Shown here in pieces: positions 25,589-37,071 of a stretch of 64,000 nucleotides of DNA (its first letter is position 1; each line of letters opens with the position of its first letter). This DNA is from Strigops habroptila. Taxonomy: Eukaryota; Chordata; Aves; Psittaciformes; Psittacidae. A program made the translations under genes and the position numbers. Below the pieces are notes generated by a model that saw nothing but the letters and a program-made list of their open reading frames with translations, was not told the origin of the DNA and did not search any database. Where the stretch lies: assembly GCF_004027225.2 (NCBI RefSeq), contig NC_044282.2, positions 51,552,576-51,616,575 of the forward strand, read 5' to 3'.

Positions 25589-26917
25589 CTAAAGAAAAAG
25601 ATTTATCAGATAGTGATACTGACCATGTACTTCACTGGCCTACTATTGCATAAATTAGGACAAATGCTTAAGAATTAATTAATTAGAAAATATCTTAATT
25701 GAAAAATCTACTGGAATCAATTCATACACAGTAAAGCCTAGCTAAAGAAATGTCTAATAAAAACCAAGCTGGAGAAACATTGTAGTTAAATTCTAAAAGC
25801 TACAAATTATAGTCTGAGAAATTCTTAAACTCCACTTTTTAGTACATGTAGACAATAGAAAGCTGCTATCAGAACAATCACACACTCCTACTCACAACAT
25901 TTTACTATCACCTTTGATATATACATAGTACTTCCTACTTTATCAGTATGCCGAGATGTACTGTATTTAAGTAGAATAATGTTTCCTATAAAATCCTGCC
26001 TCAAAATCACCTTACAGGATTTAAGGGCTGCATGAAACCCAAGCTATTGTGTAGATTGTTTTATTGTGATTATTATTGTTGCTATTATTATTTTGAAAAA
26101 ACCTTATACATTAGGCTTAGTGAAAAAGATGTGCAATGGGAAGCTATTACTAGCAGCAGTTAAACAAAGCTCTGCTTCTATGTTACACATGAAACTAGGT
26201 ATCTCCCTGGAAAATATGCTGATGGAGTCCTCTTGTGGTGGGTCTACAGGATTACACCAAAAGTAACTACAGAACGTGGAGACAGTCGTAGTGCACTTAC
26301 TGGCACAGCAGTGGAAAGGCAAATTACGTGTAATTATTTACAGAATAGATAACATGGTGTGGAAGCTCTCCGCAGGGCCTATGGTTCTGAGTGTCCACCC
26401 TTTTCTGGACAGATGGCCAAACTTCTGCACAAATAACTTGCAATAAAAAGTTTGATTAATCACCTATCCAGGAAAGCTGTACACAAAGATGAGGTTTAAG
26501 TTTTATCTGACATTAGTATTTACTGTTCATTATTCTGCATTTCAGCATCTTGGAAAGATGCTACTGTCACAGCAATATGCAGAGGCAACCTTGACAAACA
26601 TGGTAACAACTGCTTGGGGAATGAACAAAATGTTTTATTTTATGATTTTTGTGCTGAACTAAGTTAAGCAAGTGAAGTAACAGAGATGCTCATAGCTCAG
26701 GGAACCAACTTCAAAAAGAGAATAAACTTCAAAAGTCTCTAAGCAAAGTGAAAAAGCTTTGTCTTGGGGATTTTTTTTTTTGATTTGGGGATTTTTTATT
26801 TGTTATTTGCAGTTAATTACAGTGTTTTAAAATCTAACCAAATACAAATAACAACCCAACTATTTCACTGATTTATACAAATCAGAATAGCAAATGTAGT
26901 TTAAGTTTAAACTATAC

Positions 26918-27070
26918 CATGTAGACATCAAACTCATCCAAGCATCTGAAAGGAGATTCAGTAATGGACCACAGAGAAAGAATGAAACAAACTGTTGAGA
27001 AGGAACGTTCACCTCCTGATAAGGATCGCACGTCATTAAGGGTACCTTTGTCTTTCTCTCGAGGCTGAAC
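26918..27070 (-). CDS. SMC6: SMC6 coding exon 24 (signature motif, Walker B)
   Basis: Residues 977-1027. It carries the ABC-type signature [11 protein letters not shown] (from 993), which contacts ATP bound at the partner SMC5 head, and the Walker B segment CLDEFDVYM with catalytic D1021/E1022. It is phase 0 at both ends (51 codons). These motifs are the strongest evidence for a functional SMC ATPase. Confidence 0.97.
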
Positions 27071-28249
27071 CTTGAAATAAAAACATAAGAACCATTTTTA
27101 AACCTGAGATGGAGACTTACTAACAGAATCATAATTTTAATGTAAACACATTATACATGAGCAGATAGAGATAACCCAAAAACAATTTCATGTACTTAGC
27201 TGCCACTGCCATTCTGAAATGGGATGGCTCCTAATCATTTAGTAACACATTTCTAGGACCACTGCATCTTCCTCCATCACAGTAAAATACATAGAAAAGA
27301 TTGAATGACTGCCAGTGTTTTCTTACTCAAGAAACAAGAGTTTAAAGGAGAAACAGTTTCTTTACTAAAATACATGAATCATTGTGAACAGTCCTTTGGT
27401 GCCATTAATTGTGATGACGCTTTGTGGCACTCCCCCAAGATTAAACTTAAGCATCTTCTTGTCCTGTTATTTACACTACCTTTAACAAGCTAGGCAGGAA
27501 AATAAGAATTATTTTAGAGTGGGGTCTTTGGTGGGTTTTTTGTGGGAGTTGTTTTTTCAATTTACCTTCCTTCAGTAAACATGTATCTCTTGCATGAGAA
27601 ACATGAAACAACAGCTATAACAATAAAACATATTTTGATAAAGCCAGGTAGTGACTTGACATTTTACAGACTGAGTTTGAGTTCTTCAGATACGTATCCT
27701 TCACATGTTTAATTAGGATTCTGTCAACATATATTTATGTTGTCACTACACACTTTGCCCTTCAATTCCTAAAAGTGAAGTCTCCCACAGAAACAAAAGT
27801 AAATACACACGTAACAAAAACTTTTTGGGAGGTATGATAAAAGATACACAGGAAAAAAAAAAACCTGTAACATTGAAGCTTTCAGCCATTAAACGTTGTT
27901 TAAATAACAACTAGAGCCATTATACGATCACACAAATTAAGGTAAACTTCCTGTCAATGGAATAGGAATGAATAATTTTGAAAGACTGACTTACTAGTGA
28001 CTTTTTACCCTCAGCATAAGACAAATTTATTCCATGTAATCTTGCAATCTGGCCATGTAAGATGGCAATAAGGTTTTTGTTCTTGCTTGTTTTCAACAAC
28101 ATCCTACAATTTAGCATAACACATTATGGAGAGGGAAGAACAATTTCTTCTACCCTTGCAATGAATGTTCTAGCACCTGATACAGTAGTAGTAATAATTG
28201 CAATAATAATTGCATAATGTGATAATTTCAACAATATAAAATAACTTAC

Positions 28250-28355
28250 TGTTATTGAAAGTGTCTCATTCTTGTGATCAAAAAGTATTTTTCCAGAGCA
28301 AGCTCGAATACGTAATAAATGGTCAAAGTAGAGTTTGCATCGTAAAGAAAGGAGC
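28250..28355 (-). CDS. SMC6: SMC6 coding exon 23
   Basis: Residues 941-976, the first strand region of the C-terminal head: [16 protein letters not shown]...[11 protein letters not shown]. It aligns with human [13 protein letters not shown]...[11 protein letters not shown]. The first base completes an arginine codon from exon 22; the donor is GTAAGT. Confidence 0.95.
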
Positions 28356-29751
28356 CTTAAATCAGTTAAATCAAGTAAACAAACATTAGGTCAGTAAGTT
28401 TTAAAATACATGATAAAGTGATAACAGATTTTTATCAAGTTCCGCATCATAATCTTAAATATTAAGCTCACTTTAATAATATCATTTTCCCAAATCAATT
28501 TAGCTCTGGAGTGGCTGATATTCTATACTGGACATACTGGAGAAAATCACCAACACAAAGTAATTAGGTAAGAAATCAAGACATCCAAGGCTTTGTATTT
28601 TCTAGAAGCCTGCTTCATAGACTGGAAGCTTTTTACACCGTTCTTGCACAACTTCAACAGAAAAGGACCACATTCCACTTCTTTCCTATCCAGTATTAGA
28701 ACTGCACAGTAAGGATAGTGAAGAACTTACTTCTAGACTCTGGAAATTAAACAGTGTTGAGTATTAATTTCCCTACCATAAACCCCTTCCCCCCCAATTC
28801 TAGCATATAATTCCTCAATAGACAATACATCACAGTTCCTTCAAGAAAGAACTGTGGTTCTTTAACACATCTTAAAGTGGGATTGATACTTAAATTTGGG
28901 TACTAGGAACAAGATTCAGTTTGACATACATGGGCACCATAAGGCAAGTATCAGATTCTGCAGGTAAATCTTACCTACTATTATTTCTATACTGCCATCT
29001 GCAAAGGTTAGGATTCTCCTAATCATTGCTATTTGTCACGGTCATACTGGCACCCCTTGCAGATCCCAGATCAAAAAGTACAAGCAAAGTCAACACACAT
29101 ATCCCTCAATTTCTGTTGAAGGGAATGATAAACGATGAAGGACTGCTCTAGGAAACAGACCATCAGTCCTTTCAAGGGTGCCCACCACAAAATCTTTATT
29201 GATAGCTATGGGATACTGAGGGGTGAAGCAAGAAAGAAGGGGTGCACTCCCACAGATGGAAACTCCATGAGAGAAGCAGCTGTCAAACTGCAGAATCTGG
29301 ATAAAGATCTCAAAATTTTTTCAGCACAGGGCAGAGAAAAAACATTTGGCCCACAACAAAATTACACAAGCACGGCACCACTAATCATACTCAATGAAAA
29401 TAAGCAACCGGCCAGATGATTTCAATGCTACTATGTTGCTGATATTTTAATGACCCAAACCAGCACTGAAACACAAACTGAACTGCCTTGGATTAAGTCA
29501 GCAGCGTAGAGGCCTTTGGTGTGAAGCAATACATAGCCTCGAGAGATCACATTGTTTTTTCCAGCTGTGAGTCCAGGCTGCCTCTAAACTGATGGCACAA
29601 CAGTACTGGATCTGGGAGCAAGATGAGGTTAGAAAGATTGCTGTGAATACTACCTTAAAGATATCTCATTCTCACAGGTGTGCTTTATAATTTTCACCCT
29701 GGAATATGGGTGCATGCTTACATCTACATGTTTATCTAAAACCTGAAATTA

Positions 29752-30339
29752 GAGCAAGGTCGACCAGCAGGTCGAAGGAGGTGATCCTGCCCCTCTACTC
29801 TGCTCTTGTGAGACCCCACTTGGAGTACTGCGTACAGTTCTGGTGTCCTCAACATAAAAAGGACATGGAGCTGTTGGAGCGAGTCCAGAGGAGGGCCACG
29901 AGGATGATAAGAGGGCTGGAGCACCTCCCATATGAAGACAGGCTGAGAGAGTTGGGGCTGTTCAGCCCGGAGAAGAGAAGGCTGCGTGGTGACCTCATAG
30001 CAGCCTTCCATTATCTGAAGGGGGTCTACAAGGATGCTGGGGAGGGACTCTTCCTTAGGGACTGTAGTGGTAGGACAAGGGGTAATGGGTTCAAACTTAA
30101 ACAGAGGAAGTTTAGATTAGATATAAGGAAGAAGTTCTTTCCAGTGAGGGTGGTGAAGCACTGGAATGGGTTGCCCAGGGAGGTTGTGGATGCTCCATCC
30201 CTGGCGGTGTTCAAGGCCAGGTTGGACAGAGCCTTGAGCCACGTGGTTTAGGGCAAGGTGTCCCTGCCCATGGCAGGGGGGTTGGAACTAGATGATCTTA
30301 AGGTCCTTTCCAACCCTTACGATTCTATGATTCTATGAA
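29752..30339 (+). mobile_element. CR1 LINE, 5'-truncated, young (copy A)
   Basis: This is the 3' part of a CR1 non-LTR retrotransposon. An open frame (to 30251) encodes the C-terminal end of the ORF2 reverse-transcriptase protein, with the CR1 phrases [28 protein letters not shown] and [12 protein letters not shown], ending in a stop. It is followed by the short CR1 3' UTR and two copies of GATTCTATGA-like octamers. It sits in SMC6 intron 22, antisense to SMC6, and its 3' end is only 8-10 bp from the exon 22 splice donor. The uninterrupted frame and clean 3' end suggest a fairly recent insertion. It is 5'-truncated and so not mobile on its own. Confidence 0.95.
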
Positions 30340-30348
30340 TTCACTCAC

Positions 30349-30474
30349 CTTAAGAATCGCCGATATATTTTAAATCTCTGTGTCATTATTTCTTCCAGCA
30401 GCCTAATAAATTTCTTTAAATTCTTTACTTTACTGTTTGCATCCTCATATCTTTCCTTTGCATCATGAAATTGC
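30349..30474 (-). CDS. SMC6: SMC6 coding exon 22
   Basis: Residues 899-941, the end of the C-terminal coiled coil leading to the head: [19 protein letters not shown], then [11 protein letters not shown]...IYRRFLR. It corresponds to human KVRTLKKFIKLLGEIMEHRF. The donor is GTGAGTGAATT, and CR1 copy A begins (by its 3' end) directly after it. Confidence 0.94.
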
Positions 30475-31161
30475 CTGTTTTAATTAACAGAAAGTCTGAA
30501 CTCAACATGCAATACATTAAAACTGAGCTATTGTTGTAAATGCTGAATATCAATTTGATAATCAAAACATTCAAATAAAAACTTTCTTGTGAGGATCTAC
30601 ATTAAAGCTGAAAGCATTTGATCAGTCAATTAAGACACTGATCACAAATGAAAAGTTAGGAAAAAAATTAATTTTACTTCTATTTTAATTCTTTTGAAAG
30701 GAAACTCTTACACCAAGGAGAATGAATGGCTAGGCTCCCCATGCTCAAGAATATCTGAGGTGAATGATTCCTTGAAATATACTTGAGGTCAAAGCCTCAA
30801 GTAATTGCCTAACTACTGTATTAGTTGTTCAAACTGGAAGTGTGTTTAATGCTCGCTGCATCACAGAACAATAGCAAGTTATGTTTACACCACATAGACA
30901 TAACTGGGATACTTCTAAGCCCTAAAAGGGTATCTGATTGTTGATAATTTCATATATATAGTACAGAAACTGCCCAAAATTATGCCTAAACATGTTCAGT
31001 TCAGTGGCTGAGAGCAACCAGTAATGCATGTTTCCACACCTCCAGACATGGATTAAGTCCTAAAAACACATATAAATGCATTGTGAATCAGTAAGAAAAC
31101 TCTTCTTTCCCGTATCTTTTCCATCTTACCTGAATTACTTTAGTAAATAAAGATGACTTAC

Positions 31162-31307
31162 TGTACTATTTCTTCTCTGTTTCCATGGCGATTATTTTCT
31201 GTATTTATCCTCTCTCTCAAGCGATTCATTTCTGCATCAAGGCTCTTAACAGTTCTGCTGACCTCTAGGCGCTCTGAGTAGATTTGCCTAGCTTGTGCCA
31301 TTTTTTC
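31162..31307 (-). CDS. SMC6: SMC6 coding exon 21
   Basis: Residues 851-899 of the C-terminal coiled coil: [18 protein letters not shown], then [13 protein letters not shown] and [11 protein letters not shown]. It matches the human ...ERIEVEKSASILDKEINRLRQKI region. Acceptor TTTAG, donor GTAAGT. Confidence 0.94.
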
Positions 31308-31723
31308 CTAAAGTATGTTTGAAACTCAATTAAATGTTAAATAGTTAAAAGTCTTCAAAAGATCAGGTCTGTACAAGGAAAAACCTAGCATCCAGAAAAC
31401 CAGTAATTCTCAATTGAATTTTATTTCTTTTTTTAAGTCATTTTAATCTTTTCCTTGAAAAATATAGAATAAATACTTCTAGATGGATAACCCCTAACTT
31501 ATCTATTAAGACAGAAAATGGTGCTTTGCCAGACAAGGATGAGGCCTTGATTCATTTACACAAAATTACTTTGACTTGATTTAGATAGTCAGCTTAAGAT
31601 GTAACTGAGAGAATACTCAAGTGTTGTATGGTCTGTAGGATGTACAAGTGGAATGATGTATTATTAAATATTAGGAGGATCATGACCATCTGACTCCAAT
31701 AAAGAAAAAAACCCCACATCTAC

Positions 31724-31861
31724 CTCTAATTCTTTCTCTTTGACAGCTAGTAATTCTTTATATCTTTTTATGCAAGCCAAGTGTTCCTTCTGTTTGTCTT
31801 CATAGTGCTGCAAATGGCGTTTACTAGTCTCCACTTCTGCATCAGCTTGGTTTAATTCCTC
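31724..31861 (-). CDS. SMC6: SMC6 coding exon 20
   Basis: Residues 805-850, coiled coil: EELNQADAEVETSKRHLQHY, then EDKQKEHLACI...VKEKELE. Human has KRHYEEKQKEHLDTL...MKEKELE. It is 46 codons with phase 0 at both ends; acceptor AACAG, donor GTAGAT. Confidence 0.94.
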
Positions 31862-32376
31862 CTGTTTGGAATAAACCAAGATGTGAGCTGGTTGGGGTAG
31901 ACTCCTAAGCATCTCTCTAACATTTACTGGTAATTATGTTGGTTTTAACACTGTCTGATTTATTTTACTTTCAGTAAGACCACTCCTAAAGTCCAGGAGC
32001 TTTAACAGCAACTTATCAGAAAGTCTATACTCCATTCTGACATGGACATAATAAATGCTTGAATTGCTTTTAGGAATCATATCTTGAGCGGATGTTTTAA
32101 TCTTTGGGGATTCTAAAACTTCAAAAACTACATTTATTTTTTACACTACATTCTAGCCACAGCTTCTGATGCCTGTGTGACATCAGCTGGAACTGAATTT
32201 CTGTGTGACAATTCACTGCCCTGCTATACCTATAATATGATGTAGACTACAGCAACTTCTATACTACATAATTCTTGATACAGTTAAAGTGATATATCTT
32301 TTCAGAGAAGCAAAGAGGTATAAAGCATAACAAATTAGAAGACAATTTTCTTCCTCGTCCCTGTTAACTAGACGGC

Positions 32377-32380
<4 letters not shown>

Positions 32381-32414
<34 letters not shown>

Positions 32415-32500
32415 CCAAAAAACCAACCCCACACCAAAACCAACAAAAACACACCCCTCAAAACCCCCAAAATAACGAACAAGAAAAACAACAATCACCA
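32381..32500. repeat. Poly(A) (33 bp) followed by A/C-rich low-complexity sequence
   Basis: Thirty-three consecutive A, then about 90 bp made almost only of A and C. It lies in SMC6 intron 19, so it is T/G-rich in the sense transcript. It may be a degenerate retrotransposon tail, but no element body is recognisable. Confidence 0.8.
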
Positions 32501-32926
32501 ACAATGGATAGATACTCTTACCTTTTTCTAATCCTGTCTTAAAGCCGCAACTTGCTATATGTCAACAGTTAATTAAACAGCTGTAGAACACGCAGCAGTA
32601 CATCTAATCTAAAATCCTTTCAGGAATATAAAAGTTGCCCTCTATTTTGTTTAGCACTCTTAGTAACAAGCAATAAATAGCTGGAAACAAACTCTTTTTA
32701 AACATAAAACACTATAGCAACTACACTTAACAAGCAACATCACCTGCAAAACACTGCCAAGCTTATTTCTTCACACGGTTTAGATGGAATACTGTTTCCA
32801 TTTTCACAGGTAGACCTTACATGTATCAGTAAACAGCATACTCTTTTCTCCTCCCTCCTTTTAACCTAATTCCCCCTGCCATACAACAGGAAACGAATTA
32901 AAAATACAATATGAAATTATCACTAC

Positions 32927-33097
32927 CTTAATTGGACCAGCAATTTCTTCTACTTGATTAATTTGTTCTTTCATTTCTTCAAAGTTTTTTTCAGCTACCT
33001 GGAGAATATTTTTCAGTTCTTCCATTTTTCTGCTGTGTTGCTGCATGTCTTTTTTTACAGATTCCATCTTACTCTTATTTTCTTTAGCTTCATCTTC
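32927..33097 (-). CDS. SMC6: SMC6 coding exon 19
   Basis: Residues 748-804, C-terminal coiled coil: EDEAKENKSKMESVKKDM, then ...INQVEEIAGPIK. Human has EDEAQENKSKMKMVEEHM...INQLSELADPLK. It is 57 codons, phase 0 at both ends; acceptor GACAG, donor GTAGTG. Confidence 0.95.
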
Positions 33098-33304
33098 CTG
33101 TCAAAATGTATTAAATGAAGTATAAGAAAAGATGACATATTTGCAAATTACTGTACACAATTTTTATTTTATTATCACTATCAGGGTAAAAGATTACATG
33201 CAATACTCTCTAATTCTAATCAGAAAACAAGCAGCTCAATGTAGTTGTCACTAAAACCCAAAAGAACATACTGACAGATCTTGTAGGAGACCACTAAATG
33301 GCAA

Positions 33305-33470
33305 AAAGGGGGGAAGAGGGGGAGAAATAACCACCAAAATAAAAGAAACAAACAAACAAAAACACCCTAAAAAGCCCATAAAACCACAAAACACCCATCA
33401 GCCACAACAACAAAACCAAACCAAATCAAAAAGAAAAGGCAAGGGAATCACAGAAAAAAACTCACCAAAA
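33305..33470. repeat. A/C-rich low-complexity sequence
   Basis: A G-rich stretch (33307-33325) is followed by about 130 bp of A with scattered C, including CAAA repeats. It is in SMC6 intron 18 and no transposon body is recognisable. Confidence 0.6.
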
Positions 33471-33648
33471 ATAAATTCATGCCATTAGAGAATGTTTACA
33501 TTTATGGCAGTGTGTTACATTCTTCACTATTTATTCAAATAGTATGCTATTGAAAAATCTACCTTATTTGCTTATTTTGAAACCCTACCAAAATTAAAAG
33601 ACATTGTTTCATATCATTACTGGACATAATTTGATAATCTTTTCTTAC

Positions 33649-33729
33649 TAATGTACGGATGTCCACTGACTGGTGTTCTTCCATATTTTCAAGATCTGCT
33701 ATTTCTGCATTTGTTGTTCGTACTTTTAT
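33649..33729 (-). CDS. SMC6: SMC6 coding exon 18
   Basis: Residues 721-747: IKVRTTNAEIADLENMEEHQ then SVDIRTL. Human reads ...ELENIEEHQSVDIATL. It is 27 codons with phase 0 at both ends; acceptor TTTTCAG, donor GTAAGA. Confidence 0.95.
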
Positions 33730-34650
33730 CTGAAAAGAAAAAGAAACTAAATATTCTTAAGCTTATCTAAAAGGAAAGTTCCCATTTGTTCATTTAAGTC
33801 AACACAGCAAGATATTTGGCCCTTTAGTTTCATTAGTGCTCACAAAGATAGCACTCTTTCCAATTACCTATGGAATCCATTTTTATAAGATAAAACTTGT
33901 TCTGAAAGTCCCATGCATTTTAAATTATTAAGTTATTATTGTATTTGCATTCAACATGACAACTGAATATATTTATTTTTTCCTTCAAATATTTATCTTC
34001 AGCAAGTTATGTCCACATGACAGGTTTTTTGCTGTTTCTTATTTGTAATTTAATAAACATAACCTTATATACTATGTGTTAGCTTATACTGCCTATCTGC
34101 AACATCACTGGCCACCACAAATATATATCCTACCTAGAAGTACTGGAAAGCAAAGAAAGAAGACTAATAGGTGTTAAAATGGTTTATAAAGAAATTAAAA
34201 TTAAGAAAACATAACAGTGAAATACTCAGCATATTAAAATGGGTTAAGAATATAAATGAAGACCATGAAGAAAAATAAGATTCTGGGAATGAAGAGGCAA
34301 GGTTCAACAGAAATAAAGAAGGGGGAAAAGCTTGGATTAAATATTGCAGCAACTTCTTATTTGTGTCAAAAGAAAGCAGTAGAAATTTGTGAGATTTAGC
34401 ACAAAGGGGGGAAGACGTAGAAACAAAAAAGATACCATGCAGAATCAAAAGCATACACTGGGACTGATATAGCCTCTATCATTCTGTCCTAAGGGATGAA
34501 AGCATACTACAAAGGCAAACCATATAAAAGCAAACAAAAATAAGGATAAAGATTAAAAATTTTCATCCACTCAAAATATATTGCAGAAGTCAAGATTAAA
34601 TAGAGAAAGACTAAACAATTTCTAAAAGCTGACACTGTACTTATTTTTAC

Positions 34651-34786
34651 CTGTAGTTTTTTTTGGTGTTGTCGATGACCTTGCAGATGATCTTCATTCT
34701 GCCTAATCTCATTTTGAATGGAATATAAATGTTGCTGAGATGCAGTCAAATGCGCCTTTTTGCTTTCAATCTCTTTCTCCACGTGA
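34651..34786 (-). CDS. SMC6: SMC6 coding exon 17
   Basis: Residues 675-720, the start of the C-terminal coiled coil after the hinge: HVEKEIESKKAHLTASQQHL, then YSIQNEIRQNEDHL...KKLQ. It matches human LENEVENKTAQILNLQQHL. The first base (T) completes a serine codon from exon 16. The acceptor is the AG of AATAAAG, with a T-rich tract before it. Confidence 0.92.
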
Positions 34787-36188
34787 CTTTATTAAAAAGT
34801 AATATTGAGTTATTATATATATTACAGATATTATCACATACACACACAGAAATACACCAATAAAAATTAAATCCATGACAAGACAAAGGGTGAAAATATG
34901 CTCCTATAAAAAAAGAATAAATAAAAATGTCAAGTTTGTTATGCATTGAATGGTTTTAACTATCAGTAAAGAAACACCAAAGCAGATTGCTGCTTGATGG
35001 TCCTACTTCAACGCCTGGTGGATAAATCATTCATGTTATTTAAACCATCTGTAACCTCTGTCAGCAATTTATACAAACAGGCCATATGTCTGAACTAAGC
35101 AGTGGTGTTACTTCTAAAAGTATTACTGCATCTTCAGAGAAAACAAACGGTTTGTACTTTCCACTTCCAGTCAAAATAATTGAAATGCAAAGCAAAGCTA
35201 TTTTTGATTGCTATTTATAGATGGCAAAACTTTCATAGTGTCTTTCACCCCTGCAAAAGAAAGGGGAAGCTTTACTGATATTACAGTAAAAAAAAAAAAT
35301 TATCTTAATACAAGTGTTTAATCCAACTTTTGTTATAGTTGCATTAAGAGAACTGATTAAGTCTGATCCCAGAATTGGTGTTTAATAAATTGCATATACT
35401 AATCCAGAGAAATGTGTCATCGCTTTAGGGTAAGTTCTGAAGGGGGATAGGGGAACAGAAAGACATTTTTCCCTTTTTAAGTGGCCTATACCATTCCCCA
35501 TAGCAACACTGGGAATGAAAGACCTATAACATTTAAGATAATCTCGGAGTGAAGTTCATTATACACTCACACAAAGAAAGTATAGTTAGCTGACATATTT
35601 AAAACTTTGGGAGTTTACAGAAATAAATTTTTGACATTCAATTCAGTCTACACTATCAGCTATTAACACTAAAATCAAAATATTTACTTAATACATCTGT
35701 AATACAATCTAAGCATCAAAATAAAAGTATCCTAATGTCACCAGTTTGCTTAGTGACAGTTCAAGTTTGTAAACTCTGAAATATATTTGGCTGTTTAAAC
35801 TACCATTTTGAAAGTAATGAGAAAATAAAAACGGCAGGGGAGTGAAGTTTACCAGAGGTATCTACCGTGAGTGAAATCAAAAGCTTTAGAAAATACAGAT
35901 GAAAAGTTTGAAACCAGTAGGATTACGTGTACCAACGCATTTTTGGTTTGAAAAAATCAGCCTCCTTTGCAGTAAACTACAATACCATCATTCAGGTATT
36001 TGATTAAAAAAAAAATAAAAAATAAAAAAAAAACCCATCGTTGATTCCATGCTCTTTTTCAGCAAACAAAATAAAAACAAAGGTAGCTAGATATCCTGGA
36101 GTATTCAGGACAGCAAATCCCTGCTTGCTGGGCAATATTTACATGCCACGAGTTGCAAAGTGTCTAGGTATAACTCAGGTTTGTACCA
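34787..36188 (-). other. SMC6: SMC6 intron 16, distal part
   Basis: AT-rich intronic sequence with A-rich tracts at about 35288-35300 and 36006-36033. I see no exon, gene or recognisable element in it. The remainder of intron 16 holds CR1 copy B. Confidence 0.75.
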
Positions 36189-36760
36189 ATCATAGAATCA
36201 TAGAATCATAAGGGTTGGAAAGGACCTTAAGATCATCTAGTTCCAACCCCCCTGCCATGGGCAGGGACACCTTGCCCTAAACCACGTGGTCCAAGACTCT
36301 GTCCAACCTGGCCTTGAACACTGCCAGGGATGGAACATCCACAACCTCCCTGGGCAACCCATTCCAGTGCTTCACCACCCTCACTGGAAAGAACTTCTTC
36401 CTTATATCTAATCTAAACTTCCCCTGTTTAAGTTTGAACGCATTACCCCTTGTCCTACCACTACAGTCCCTAAGGAAGAGTCCCTCCCCAGCATCCTTGT
36501 AGACCCCCTTCAGATACTGGAAGGCTGCTATGAGGTCACCACGCAGCCTTCTCTTCTCCAGGCTGAACAGCCCCAACTTTCTCAGCCTGTCTTCATATGG
36601 GAGGTGCTCCAGCCCTCTTATCATCCTCGTGGCCCTCCTCTGGACTCGCTCCAACAGCTCCATGTCCTTTTTATGTTGAGGACACCAGAACTGTACACAG
36701 TACTCCAAGTGAGGTCTCACGAGAGCAGAGTAGAGGGGCAGGATCACCTCCTTCAACCGT
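36189..36760 (-). mobile_element. CR1 LINE, 5'-truncated, young (copy B)
   Basis: This is a second CR1 3' end, on the minus strand and so sense to SMC6. An open frame (36277-36756) encodes the same C-terminal piece of ORF2 as copy A and differs from it at about 8 of 150 residues. The 3' repeats appear at 36189-36210 as CATAGAATCATAGAATCATA. It is in SMC6 intron 16. Copies A and B are inverted relative to each other, 5.9 kb apart, with SMC6 exons 17-22 between them. The 5' end is abrupt at about 36757. Confidence 0.95.
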
Positions 36761-36910
36761 GTTTTCCATAATTCTCAGAGAAGAAGCAAAGAATCTCAGA
36801 AAGAAATTGTAGACTAGAGAGTAGTGCACATGCAAATAGACAAATATGCAATTCCACTATATAAGTCAACAAGTGTGCTTTTCACAAATACAAAATTACA
36901 AGATGCTAAC

Positions 36911-37071
36911 CTTATTTCTGTTTCAACATCTTTGCTTAGGAACTTAGGTCTGATGTAAGCAGAAGAGTAATACCGTCTTTCAAACACTTGATCACCTTCA
37001 GCAGTGAAAGCTTCTCTACAGTTTTTTGGGGGCCGATTAAGCTGCATTACTTCACGAGCTTTACGGCTACT
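36911..37071 (-). CDS. SMC6: SMC6 coding exon 16 (hinge end)
   Basis: Residues 622-675: [18 protein letters not shown], then [19 protein letters not shown] and [13 protein letters not shown]. Human has [24 protein letters not shown]...RPKFLSRDV. It covers the last hinge strands and the return to the coiled coil. Acceptor TTTTCAG; the donor GTTAGC is weaker than the others. Confidence 0.95.

Noticed and set aside
29706..30251. A 181-codon open frame as a host gene
   Set aside because: It is the C-terminal end of the CR1 ORF2 protein within a 5'-truncated retrotransposon, with the CR1 3' tail right after it. The same applies to 36277-36756.
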